A stretch of DNA of 64,000 nucleotides from an uncultured Solobacterium sp. GTDB lineage: Bacteria > Bacillota_I > Bacilli_A > Erysipelotrichales > Erysipelotrichaceae. A program made the position numbers and the translations under genes. The stretch's first letter is position 1. Each line of letters opens with the position of its first letter. Of this stretch, positions 16,431 through 24,421 are shown one piece after another. The notes beneath the pieces were generated by a model. The model worked only from the letters and a program-made list of their open reading frames with translations. It had not been told where the DNA came from and did no database searches. The stretch covers positions 1 to 64,000 of the forward strand of contig CAJOLG010000001.1 of assembly GCA_905235315.1 (NCBI GenBank), written 5' to 3'.

Positions 16431-16940
16431 TTACTCACCAAGCAGGACTGAAAGATAATCCCGCATGTATTCCGGGAGAGTCGCAGGCGACTGCGCGGAT
16501 ATGATATTGCCGTCAATCACCGATTTTTCATTGACCCATACTGCGCCGGCATTTGTCATGTCATCCCGGATACCGACGGTACTGGTGACGGTCTTCCCGT
16601 TCAGAATACCGGCAGAGATCAGCACCCACCCGGCATGACAGATCTGGCCGATCGGTTTCCGGTCTGCGTTCATCTGCCGCACGATATCCAGCACCGCCGG
16701 ATAGCGTCTCAGTTTGTCCGGTGCCCAGCCGCCCGGAACGAGAATTCCGTCATAATCGGCTGCGCTCACCTCATCAAAGGTCATGTTCACCTCACAGGGA
16801 ACGCCGTATTTTCCGTGATACAGTCCTTTCCTCGGTCCGACGATATCTACCGTGCATCCGGCCTCACGAAGCCGGTAGACCGGGTACCAGAGCTCAAGAT
16901 CTTCAAAACTTTCCTCCACAAGCGCAATAATCCGTTTCAT
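16431..16940 (-). CDS. DJ-1/PfpI family protein (PfpI-type)
   Basis: A 169-residue protein with the PfpI layout: conserved Glu in VEESFED (about residue 12), the GWAPDKLRRYP loop, and the nucleophile cysteine in ICHAGWVL (about residue 103), matching the PfpI/YhbO Cys-His-Ala signature. Members are described as peptidases, deglycases or stress proteins. A strong AAGGAGG lies before the ATG at 16940; the much longer open frame upstream is not supported. It has its own terminator. Confidence 0.88.
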   Translation of the reverse strand: MKRIIALVEESFEDLELWYPVYRLREAGCTVDIVGPRKGLYHGKYGVPCEVNMTFDEVSAADYDGILVPGGWAPDKLRRYPAVLDIVRQMNADRKPIGQICHAGWVLISAGILNGKTVTSTVGIRDDMTNAGAVWVNEKSVIDGNIISAQSPATLPEYMRDYLSVLLGE

Positions 16941-17150
16941 GTAATCCTCCTTCTGATTATAGATTTCTTTCCAATTGATCCGTTCGATGCCGGAGTGCAT
17001 TCCTTCGGCAGAACAGTGCGGTTCTTCTGCTTTTATTGTAACGACGGACAGCGTATGCATACAAGTCCGATACCCGTGTGAAATCTCTGTCTTCAGGAAA
17101 TAAACAATTTCGGTTATGATTTTTGAAAAGAACAAGGAGAATTTACCGTC

Positions 17151-17693
17151 ATGAGCCATAATCCCCAGGTACTTGACGCGCTCAACCGCGCTATAGATGC
17201 CCTCAATGAACTGAAAACCCTGCTGGAAGCAGAAGAAGCGGAACCTGCCGCTCCGGAAGCGGCGAAGCCCGCGGTGCAGGAACCGGAACCCGAACCGGAA
17301 CAGATTGTCCTGATTCCGCCGGAAAAACCGGAACCTGCGCCGGAATTGAAGGAACCGATTGAACTGGCTGAACCTGAAAAAACAGCAGTGCCTCAGGCAG
17401 AGCCGATCCTGCTGGAACACCCCGAATCTGCGGCGGCGGAAGTAAAGCGCCCGATTGAACTGGAACTTCCCGAACGCGAAGAGCCGGCGAAACAGCCGGA
17501 TCCGGCACCTGCGGATCGGATCCTGATCTGTCCCCGCTGCGGAAAGAAGATCGACCACGGATTCAAATTCTGCATGTACTGCGGTGAAAGTCTTCAGACA
17601 GCCGCTGCGCCGCTGACCTGCAGCGCCTGCGGGAAGCAGCTGCGGCCGGGCAACCGCTTCTGCGTATACTGCGGCACGCCGGTACAGCAGTAG
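17151..17693 (+). CDS. Zinc-ribbon protein with Pro/Glu-rich linker
   Basis: A 180-residue cytoplasmic protein. Residues 1-27 form a helix, residues about 28-123 are a Pro/Glu/Ala-rich, disordered-looking linker, and the C-terminus carries two zinc ribbons: CPRCGKKIDHGFKFCMYC (about 127-144) and CSACGKQLRPGNRFCVYC (about 157-174). AAGGAG precedes the ATG. It resembles the many Firmicutes proteins with terminal double zinc ribbons, whose partners are mostly unknown. A bidirectional terminator follows. Confidence 0.7.
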   Translation: MSHNPQVLDALNRAIDALNELKTLLEAEEAEPAAPEAAKPAVQEPEPEPEQIVLIPPEKPEPAPELKEPIELAEPEKTAVPQAEPILLEHPESAAAEVKRPIELELPEREEPAKQPDPAPADRILICPRCGKKIDHGFKFCMYCGESLQTAAAPLTCSACGKQLRPGNRFCVYCGTPVQQ

Positions 17694-17702
17694 AACACAT
17701 TT

Positions 17703-17760
17703 GAAAAAAACTGCATTCCCAAAGCCAACAGAGACAAGGGATGCAGTTCTTTTTTATTTC
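17703..17760. terminator. Bidirectional terminator
   Basis: Stem AACTGCATCCC-type arms at 17709-17720 and 17738-17748 with A-rich and T-rich flanks, serving the converging zinc-ribbon and L,D-transpeptidase genes. Confidence 0.7.
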
Positions 17761-18904
17761 AGTAATTCCATGGATTTGCCGGATCCGGATCAGTCGGATC
17801 CCAGCCGCGGTTCTCGCTCTCCGGGTCGATATATGACGGTTCCGGTTTTCCGAGCGGGCCGGGATTACCGGGGTCATCATAGATTTCCACTTCGGTTCCG
17901 ATCGGACAGTTGTTGAAAATCCATAGTGCATCGCTTACGGCGAGCCGGATACAGCCGAGAGAAGCTTTCGTGCCGAGCTTGTTGTATTCAAGGTATTCGA
18001 CATCCCCTTTGTTCATGGAATAATACGGCACTGAATGAAACAGGATATCGCCCACGATATCGGTTGCGTACTGACCGTACACCCCGCCGAACAGGGCACG
18101 CCAGGTACTGCGGTTGAAGGTATGAAAAACGCCCACCGGTGTCGCAGCGCCGGTTGAACACACCATCGCCTTCAGCGGAATCGTGTAATTGCCGTCCGCA
18201 TCTCTCGAATACACCGTAACCGTGTTCAGTTCCCGGTTGACGCGGATGCGGTACGGGTTTTCGTTTTCCGGAACCTTGTTTACAACCAGACGGAATTCTG
18301 TTTCTGCCCGGTGGCCGTCAAGATCCAGCGCCGTTACGGTAACCGTATATTCGCCCGGCGTATCAAGATCCGCATCGGTCGCAATGCAGTAAGTGCCCGC
18401 GGTCTCTGTCTCACTGCGGGTGAGGTCCCCGTCTTTCCCGTCGGTTACGGACACGACATTGGAGGCAATCTCTGCGGGATCCGCCCCTGCCTGCAGTTCC
18501 ATCACCTCTTCGTTCAGTACAATCTCCGGCACCGTATTGTCCCGTACTTCCACTGTGACCGGAAACGAGCGGGATACGGTTTCGCCCCAGGAAGTCGTTC
18601 GGCTCAGTGTCAGGATCAGCGGATAACTTCCGACCGTTCCGGTATCCACATTCCCTTCTGCCGTCAGTTCCCCGCCGGAATAGCGGACTGCAGTGCGGAT
18701 ATCAAAGTCGGTTCCGCAGTCGATCTTCAGCGAAGCTTCCTGTGCCTCCAGCGTCATCGCATCATAGATTTCCTGCTTTTCCGTTTCCTGCAGGCGGTTC
18801 CGATATGTCTCACGCACCATGAAACCCGCTGCCGCAAGCACCGCAAGTGCGGCCGCTCCCAGCAGGATCTTAACCGGTGTTCGCATTCTTCTTCGCTTTG
18901 TCAT
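17759..18904 (-). CDS. L,D-transpeptidase (YkuD) with Ig-like domains
   Basis: A 381-residue cell-wall enzyme that makes 3-3 crosslinks or attaches proteins to peptidoglycan. An N-terminal membrane anchor (about residues 11-31) is followed by Ig/cadherin-like beta domains (about 50-225; DNTVPEIVL and DLDTPGEYTVTV are typical strands). The YkuD domain has HSVPYYS (about 290) and KASLGCIRL with catalytic Cys near 318. A Pro/Asp-rich tail of about 45 residues follows the catalytic domain. The ATG at 18904 has AGGA 8 nt upstream and overlaps the radical SAM gene by 35 nt. Confidence 0.88.
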   Translation of the reverse strand: MTKRRRMRTPVKILLGAAALAVLAAAGFMVRETYRNRLQETEKQEIYDAMTLEAQEASLKIDCGTDFDIRTAVRYSGGELTAEGNVDTGTVGSYPLILTLSRTTSWGETVSRSFPVTVEVRDNTVPEIVLNEEVMELQAGADPAEIASNVVSVTDGKDGDLTRSETETAGTYCIATDADLDTPGEYTVTVTALDLDGHRAETEFRLVVNKVPENENPYRIRVNRELNTVTVYSRDADGNYTIPLKAMVCSTGAATPVGVFHTFNRSTWRALFGGVYGQYATDIVGDILFHSVPYYSMNKGDVEYLEYNKLGTKASLGCIRLAVSDALWIFNNCPIGTEVEIYDDPGNPGPLGKPEPSYIDPESENRGWDPTDPDPANPWNY

Positions 18905-19796
18905 CCTGTCTTTCCTCACGGTTCATATCCGGCAGCTTCCGCCGGATCGTATTCAGTACTTTCTTTTTGTTTCGGACCCAGTCCGGTGCGATCAGCAGTT
19001 CTCCCGGCCCGTCTCCCGTCATGCGGTGAATCACCGTCTTTGCCGGAAGAATGCGGATGAATTCCGCAGCGATATCCGTATACTCCTCCAGTGAAAGCAG
19101 CGGAAACGGATGTTCTGCATACTCTTCCGCCATTTTTGTGCCCTTCAGAATATTGAGCATCTGGATCTTGATTCCATCAATGCCGGGGTTCATCGCCGCA
19201 AGATACCGTGCGGTTTCCAGCATGTCCTCCCGGCTCTCTCCCGGCAGGGACAGAATCACATGGACAATTACGGTGATTCCTGCGTCCTTCAGCTTCCGCA
19301 CTGCTTCTTCAAATACCGGCAGTGAATATCCGCGGGCGATCCGCCGTGCGGTGCGTTCATGCATGGTCTGAAGACCGAGCTCCACCCAGACCGGTTTGAT
19401 TCGGTTCAGATCCGTCAACAGCTCCATCACCTCATCCCCGAGACAGTCCGGTCTTGTGCCGATGGAAACAACCGCAATATCCGGCCGGTTCACCGCTTCC
19501 GTATACAGCTTTCGCAGGCGGACAGGATCCCCATAGGTATTCGTGAATGACTGGAAGTAGGCGATGTACCGGTCAGATCCGGGTTTTGCGGCAACGCGTT
19601 TCTTCGCGGAACGGATCTGCGCATCGAGGTTTCCCGGCGGGGACGCAAACTCTCCGGAGCCGCCCTGGGAACAGAACGTGCAGCCTCCGAAGGCAAGCGT
19701 ACCGTCCCGGTTCGGACATGTGCATCCCGAACTCAGCGACAGCTTGCGGAGTTTGTGGCCGTATTCCGTCTTCAGATAGTCAGAAAGCATCCTCAT
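18870..19796 (-). CDS. Radical SAM protein, TIGR01212/YhcC family
   Basis: A 308-residue iron-sulfur protein related to the elongator-like YhcC family, which has no firm function. The cluster-binding motif is CTCPNRDGTLAFGGCTFC (about residues 24-41). SFTNTYGD and PGIDGIKIQMLNILKGT are characteristic downstream elements. The start is uncertain: TATAAT at 19807-19812 lies 10 nt before the ATG chosen here, and another ATG follows two codons later. No Shine-Dalgarno is visible. Its 3' end overlaps the transpeptidase gene. Confidence 0.87.
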   Translation of the reverse strand: MRMLSDYLKTEYGHKLRKLSLSSGCTCPNRDGTLAFGGCTFCSQGGSGEFASPPGNLDAQIRSAKKRVAAKPGSDRYIAYFQSFTNTYGDPVRLRKLYTEAVNRPDIAVVSIGTRPDCLGDEVMELLTDLNRIKPVWVELGLQTMHERTARRIARGYSLPVFEEAVRKLKDAGITVIVHVILSLPGESREDMLETARYLAAMNPGIDGIKIQMLNILKGTKMAEEYAEHPFPLLSLEEYTDIAAEFIRILPAKTVIHRMTGDGPGELLIAPDWVRNKKKVLNTIRRKLPDMNREERQDDKAKKNANTG

Positions 19797-19903
19797 ACTG
19801 CTTTCCATTATAGCCCGGCTGCACAACGCGCGGACCGTCTTATCACTATGGACGCCAAACCCGGCAATTTGCATTTTTCGTCATTCATAACGGCAATTTA
19901 TTG

Positions 19904-19909
19904 TAAAAT
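19904..19909 (+). promoter_or_regulatory. -10 box of the AMP-forming ligase gene, candidate leaderless promoter
   Basis: TAAAAT, 7 nt before the ATG at 19917. No Shine-Dalgarno. Confidence 0.45.
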
Positions 19910-19916
19910 TAGTCAC

Positions 19917-21626
19917 ATGAATACAAAAGGGAACGTGCGAAAGCATATCGATTATCCGCGTCTGACGATGTTTCAGATGATCCAGCGTATGGCGGAACAG
20001 TACCCGACTGCACCGGCATACGAGTTTTTCGGAAAGAAAACGTCCTACCGGCAGTTTGTCGCAAAAATTGAGCGTGCAGCACGCGCTTTTACATCCATGG
20101 GTATTCGGAGAGGTGACGCTGTCACCATCTGTATGCCGAATACACCGCAGGCACTCGACTGCTTCTATGCCCTGAACCGGATCGGCGCTATATGCAATAT
20201 GGTTCATCCCCTCAGTGCACAGAAAGAAATTACGTTCTTCCTGGACTTCTCTGACAGCCGGATGATTCTTACGATGGACATGTTCTACGAAAAAATAGAC
20301 GCCGCAATCCAGGAATGCGATCACCCGGTCACGATTCTCACCGCGCGTATGCAGGATGAGCTCGATCTGATCAAAGGGATCGGATATGCATTCACAGAGG
20401 GCCGGAAGTTCCGCAAATTCCCGAATACCGGTTACGGTATTACGTGGACCTCGTTTGTGGCCAAAGGAGTCCCCAGCATCCGGCTTCCCGAGCCGGTCTA
20501 TAATCCAAAGGCAACTGCTGCCATTCTGTACAGCGGCGGAACCAGCGGAACACCGAAAGGCATCTGCCTCTCCGATCAGAATTTCAACGCCACCGCACTG
20601 CAGGCTACCGAAGCGATGCAGCAGCCGATCGGGCCCGGCGATACGATGCTGTCGTGCATGCCGGTATTCCACGGCTTTGGTCTTGGAATCAATATCCATA
20701 CGATTCTGATCAACGGCGCAGAGTGCATCCTGATGCCGTCCTTCAACGGCAAATCCTACGCGGATATGCTGCTGAAAAAACACCCGAGTTTTATTGCCGG
20801 CGTTCCGACCATCTTCGAAGCGCTGCTCAATATCGAAGAACTGAAAGACGCGGATCTCTCCTTCCTGAAAGGAATGTTCTGCGGCGGAGATGCGCTCAGT
20901 GTGGAACTGAAGAAAAAAGTGGATACCTTTCTGCGTGAACATCATGCGTCCATTCAGGTGCGCGAGGGCTACGGCCTTACCGAATGTGTAACGGCCAGCT
21001 GCCTGACGCCGCCCGATACCTACCGTGAGAATTCCATCGGCCTTCCCTTCCCGGATACGGAATACTGCATTGTCCGCCCCGGAACGGATGAAGAGCTTCC
21101 TCCGATGGAGGAAGGTGAAATCATTCTCCGCGGCCCGTCTGTCATGATCGGCTATCTGAAGAATCCGGAAGAAACCGCGCAGACCCTGCGCAAGCTGCCG
21201 GACGGCAATATCTGGCTGTTTACCGGTGACCTCGGTTATATGGATAAAGACGGCTATGTCTACTTCAAGCAGCGGATCAAGCGAATGATCATCACCAACG
21301 GATACAATGTCTATCCCGGACAGATCGAAAACATCATCGATTCCTGCCCGGAAGTCGCCTACAGCTGTGTCATCGGTGTCAAGGACCCGCGAAGAATGCA
21401 GAGAGTCCGGGCGTATGTCGTTTTGAACCAGGGCTATACCGGTGATGAGGAAATGAAGAAGAAGATCAACGATGTTCTCAGCATGCACGTCGCCGCATAT
21501 GCCCTTCCGAAAGAAATCGAATTCCGCTCCGAACTTCCCAAGACGCTGGTCGGAAAAGTTGCTTACCGCAAACTGGAAGAGGAAGCGAATGCCGAGGCCG
21601 AAAACAAGGAGGGTGCAGGCGTATGA
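19917..21626 (+). CDS. AMP-forming acyl-CoA synthetase/ligase
   Basis: A 569-residue adenylate-forming enzyme that activates a carboxylic acid as acyl-AMP and normally transfers it to CoA. The P-loop-like motif is YSGGTSGTPKGI (about 204-215), the A5 motif is EGYGLTE (about 345), and A7 is TGDLGYMDKDGYVYF (about 440) followed by the hinge (QRIKRMI). The catalytic Lys of A10 is in TLVGKVAYRKL (about 545). It resembles fatty-acid or aryl-CoA ligases, but the substrate is unknown. The open frame extends further upstream without signals; ATG 19917 sits 7 nt after a TAAAAT box. The stop overlaps the next gene by 4 nt. Confidence 0.88.
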   Translation: MNTKGNVRKHIDYPRLTMFQMIQRMAEQYPTAPAYEFFGKKTSYRQFVAKIERAARAFTSMGIRRGDAVTICMPNTPQALDCFYALNRIGAICNMVHPLSAQKEITFFLDFSDSRMILTMDMFYEKIDAAIQECDHPVTILTARMQDELDLIKGIGYAFTEGRKFRKFPNTGYGITWTSFVAKGVPSIRLPEPVYNPKATAAILYSGGTSGTPKGICLSDQNFNATALQATEAMQQPIGPGDTMLSCMPVFHGFGLGINIHTILINGAECILMPSFNGKSYADMLLKKHPSFIAGVPTIFEALLNIEELKDADLSFLKGMFCGGDALSVELKKKVDTFLREHHASIQVREGYGLTECVTASCLTPPDTYRENSIGLPFPDTEYCIVRPGTDEELPPMEEGEIILRGPSVMIGYLKNPEETAQTLRKLPDGNIWLFTGDLGYMDKDGYVYFKQRIKRMIITNGYNVYPGQIENIIDSCPEVAYSCVIGVKDPRRMQRVRAYVVLNQGYTGDEEMKKKINDVLSMHVAAYALPKEIEFRSELPKTLVGKVAYRKLEEEANAEAENKEGAGV

Positions 21627-22510
21627 GTGAACCGAGAAAACGCAGATGGGGAGACCGCCGCGACGGATACAAAGTAAAGGTCCCCGGTCTTCAGACCGTT
21701 ATGGCAAGTCTTATGCCCAACCGTACCGACTGCGAATGCTATCTGAGGGAAGAGATCGATATTACAGATCTGCTGCCCTATCTGGAACAGAAAAACGCAT
21801 CTCACCCGGAATACCGGACAACGCTGTTTCACTGCTTTGTCATGGCACTCACCAAGATGTTCCGTGAGCGCAGCCGAATGAACCGCTTTGTGCAGGGCGG
21901 CACAATGTACGAGCGTTACGATGTTTCCGTAGCCTTTGTCGCAAAGCGCAGATTCTCCGAACAGGGCGAAGAGGCGCTGATGTTTCTGACACCGAATGCC
22001 ACGGATACCCTGGATGATATTTCGAAAAAAATCATCGGTGATGTCAATGAGACCCGCAAAAGCGAGGTCGCGACCGGCGGTGTTGATGAGCTTCTTGACA
22101 AGTTTGCGGCGATGCCGAAACTTCTGATGATGTTTCTGGTATGGATCATCCGCTGTCTTGACTTCTGGGGCATCAACCCGAAGTTCCTTACCGACGGAGA
22201 TCCGAACTACAGCAGTATCTTCATCAGCAACCTCGGCAGTATCAAATGCCCTTCCGTATATCATCATCTGAACAACTACGGCACCAACTCCTTCATGCTG
22301 ACGATCGGCACAATGCATAAGGCAGAGGTTATCATGCCGGACGGCAGTAAGCAGATTCGTGATTTCGTCGATATCGGCGCCACCATTGATGAGCGTATCG
22401 GAGACGGATTCTACTTCGCCCGCAGCCTGAAACTGGTCAAGTATATCTTCGCGCATCCCGAACTGCTGGATGAACCGCTGGAAACTCCCAGCAACTTCGA
22501 TTACAGCTAA
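21623..22510 (+). CDS. CoA-acyltransferase-fold protein (2-oxoacid dehydrogenase E2 catalytic-like), catalytic His replaced
   Basis: A 295-residue protein resembling the catalytic domain of E2 acyltransferases or chloramphenicol acetyltransferase, without lipoyl or subunit-binding domains. Supporting parts are the IFISNLGS strand (about 195) and the terminal motif. Where E2 enzymes have DHRxxDG, this protein reads DERIGDG (about 257), so the catalytic His position is Glu. It overlaps the ligase gene by ATGA, implying coupling. Whether it still transfers an acyl group, perhaps from the CoA ester made by the ligase, or acts as a binding partner cannot be told. Confidence 0.75.
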   Translation: MSEPRKRRWGDRRDGYKVKVPGLQTVMASLMPNRTDCECYLREEIDITDLLPYLEQKNASHPEYRTTLFHCFVMALTKMFRERSRMNRFVQGGTMYERYDVSVAFVAKRRFSEQGEEALMFLTPNATDTLDDISKKIIGDVNETRKSEVATGGVDELLDKFAAMPKLLMMFLVWIIRCLDFWGINPKFLTDGDPNYSSIFISNLGSIKCPSVYHHLNNYGTNSFMLTIGTMHKAEVIMPDGSKQIRDFVDIGATIDERIGDGFYFARSLKLVKYIFAHPELLDEPLETPSNFDYS

Positions 22511-22513
22511 GCA

Positions 22514-22577
22514 GAAAAAAAGAGAGCGACTGAACTGCTCCGCGAAAACGCAGACAAGTTCAGATTATCTCTTTTTT
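22514..22577. terminator. Bidirectional terminator between converging genes
   Basis: Arms AAAAAAAGAGA and TCTCTTTTTTT with an inner TGAACT / AGTTCA stem. Confidence 0.65.
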
Positions 22578-23158
22578 TATCTTCCGAGGAATATTCTGAT
22601 TCCGATCACAATCAGGATCACGCCGCCGAATATGGACGCTTTTCCGGAGAGCGCGGTTCCGGCTTTCCGGCCGATCAGAAGTCCCGCAATACAGATGACA
22701 AACGTCACAACCGCAATAATCAGGGATGCGAAGAAGGCGCTCGCCGCATTATACTCCGCAATCGTAAAGCCGACAGAGAGCGCATCAATCGAAGTCGCAA
22801 TTCCCTGCAGGATCAGATCTTTGCCCGATACCCTGCCGGAGGTTTCTTCCGATCCCGATGCAGCATGAAGTCCCTCGAGAATCATTTTTCCGCCGATATA
22901 CCCCAGCAGGATCATCGCAATCCACGGAATCAGGGTGCGGAACGCATTGAAGTACGTTACAACCGTGTGGACGCAGAACCAGCCGACCATCGGCATCAGA
23001 AACTGAAATCCCGCAAATGTCCCGGCAATCAGACACATCCGTTTCCGGCTCATGCGGGGGTCGTTCAGCCCGTTTGCCAGGGATACGGAAAACGCATCCA
23101 TCGCAAGACCAACTCCCAGTAAAGCGGCATTTACAATAAAGCCCATCAGATTTTCCAT
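22577..23158 (-). CDS. mntP: Manganese efflux pump MntP
   Basis: A 193-residue inner-membrane protein with six predicted helices that exports Mn2+. The signature GVGLAMDAFSVSLANGL (about residues 14-30) and its repeat TSIDALSVGFTIAE (about 130) contain the two conserved Asp residues of the family. The ATG at 23158 has GGAG 6 nt upstream. Upstream frame extensions lie inside the riboswitch. A yybP-ykoY riboswitch precedes it, so expression should rise with Mn2+. Confidence 0.93.
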   Translation of the reverse strand: MENLMGFIVNAALLGVGLAMDAFSVSLANGLNDPRMSRKRMCLIAGTFAGFQFLMPMVGWFCVHTVVTYFNAFRTLIPWIAMILLGYIGGKMILEGLHAASGSEETSGRVSGKDLILQGIATSIDALSVGFTIAEYNAASAFFASLIIAVVTFVICIAGLLIGRKAGTALSGKASIFGGVILIVIGIRIFLGR

Positions 23159-23171
23159 ACTCATCTCCATC

Positions 23172-23232
23172 AAAAAACCGGACTGCCATGCCCGATTATG
23201 ACGATCTTCTCCGGCTCCGCATGGCAAAAACC
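23172..23232 (-). terminator. Expression-platform terminator of the Mn riboswitch
   Basis: Minus strand: arms TGCCATGC and GCATGGCA around an inner hairpin, then GTCCGGTTTTTTG directly before the mntP Shine-Dalgarno. Probably the OFF state of the riboswitch. Confidence 0.55.
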
Positions 23233-23335
23233 CATGCGTGAGTCTCGCTATTTAAAGCAGACCAGGCGCTGTGCCAGTATGTTGATCTGCTGCCTGAGGC
23301 CAGCTACTCCCCCACGATGTAGTCAGTTTCCCATC
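23200..23335 (-). promoter_or_regulatory. yybP-ykoY manganese riboswitch
   Basis: Minus-strand leader of mntP. The two conserved metal-site loops are recognisable: GGGGGAGTAGC (around 23303-23314) and AGCGAGACTCAC (around 23237-23248), separated by a hairpin region. Position and orientation fit the known role in Mn2+-induced expression of mntP. Boundaries are approximate. Confidence 0.8.
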
Positions 23336-23424
23336 CGATATGGCGGTTAGTCAATCATAACCAAATCTTTTTCGTTTCCCTGCCGCAATTCGGTTTATCA
23401 TAAAAGAAACGAAAGGGTTCTGTT

Positions 23425-24372
23425 ATGTTCAAAGAATATCGTTATGACGGCTCCAAGCCGCTCCGTCTCAGTAAAGTGAAAACGGATGAGACCTCTCTCT
23501 GCAAGGAACGTGAAGAGGCAGAAGCCAAGCTTGCCAAAAACAACAAAAAAATTGATTCCCTTCAGCAGAAGCTGTACGCCGAGAAAAAAGAGGGCGTGAT
23601 CTTCCTGTTCCAGGCAATGGACGCTGCGGGAAAAGACGGCACCATCCGTGCTGTGCTCCAGTGCCTCAGCCCGCACGGTGTTTATGAAGCCGCATTCAAG
23701 TCACCGACCTCCGATGAACTCGCACATGACTATCTCTGGCGGATTGCCATGATGGTCCCTGCCAAAGGTGAAATTGCGATTTTCAACCGCAGTCAGTATG
23801 AAGATGTTCTGATCGGAAAAGTCCGCGAACTGTATAAGACACAGACGCATGCCGACCGCATCAATCCGGATCATGTGATTGAAAACCGGTATGAGGAAAT
23901 CCGGAATTTTGAAAATTACCTGTACAACAACAGTGTCCGGACCGTAAAGATCTTCCTGAACGTTTCAAAGGATGAACAGGCCCGCCGCTTCCTTTCCCGG
24001 ATCCAGGAGCCGGAAAAAAACTGGAAGTTCTCGGAAGCCGACTGGAATGAGCGGAAATACTGGGATGCCTACCAGACCGCGTTTGAAGATGCGATCAACG
24101 CCACCTCCACCAAAAACTGCCCGTGGTACGTTGTGCCGGCCGATCATAAATGGTACATGCGCTATGTTGTCAGCGAAATCATCCTGTCGACGCTGAAGGA
24201 TATGGATCCTCATTATCCGGCAGTCACGGAAGACCGCCTTGCGGCATTCAAAACCCTGGAGGATGAAATCCTTCAGGAACTTCCTCCCCAGAATGTAAAA
24301 GCAAGCACGATTCCGGTTTATTCCGAAGAGCCGAAGAAAAAGAAGAAGAAAAAAGAAAAGAAGGGAAAATAA
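23425..24372 (+). CDS. Polyphosphate kinase 2 family protein with Lys-rich tail
   Basis: A 315-residue PPK2-type kinase, which phosphorylates nucleotides with polyphosphate or makes polyphosphate. Walker A is QAMDAAGKDGT (about residues 64-74), Walker B is FNRSQYEDVL (about 119-128), and the lid has NVSKDEQARRF (about 179). The single-domain length fits class I or III enzymes. The last residues are nearly all Lys and Glu, an unusual strongly basic tail. GAAAGGG precedes the ATG. It converges on an operon with polyphosphate kinase 1. Confidence 0.9.
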   Translation: MFKEYRYDGSKPLRLSKVKTDETSLCKEREEAEAKLAKNNKKIDSLQQKLYAEKKEGVIFLFQAMDAAGKDGTIRAVLQCLSPHGVYEAAFKSPTSDELAHDYLWRIAMMVPAKGEIAIFNRSQYEDVLIGKVRELYKTQTHADRINPDHVIENRYEEIRNFENYLYNNSVRTVKIFLNVSKDEQARRFLSRIQEPEKNWKFSEADWNERKYWDAYQTAFEDAINATSTKNCPWYVVPADHKWYMRYVVSEIILSTLKDMDPHYPAVTEDRLAAFKTLEDEILQELPPQNVKASTIPVYSEEPKKKKKKKEKKGK

Positions 24373-24387
24373 TCCTTCCCTTCCGTC

Positions 24388-24420
24388 AAAGGGCTGTGCA
24401 GCGCACACCCCTTTTTCTTT
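24388..24420 (+). terminator. Terminator of the PPK2 gene
   Basis: Stem AGGGCTGTGC / GCACACCCCT with a 3-nt loop and TTTTTCTTT. Confidence 0.85.
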
Positions 24421-24421
24421 C

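Noticed and set aside
16941..17558. Upstream extension of the PfpI-like frame
   Set aside because: AAGGAGG and the family N-terminus place the start at 16940; the extension is antisense to the zinc-ribbon gene and low in complexity.
24330..24372. Lys-codon repeat as a sequence repeat or slippage artefact
   Set aside because: Codons alternate between AAG and AAA, and the frame closes with a stop followed by a terminator, so it reads as a genuine coding tail.
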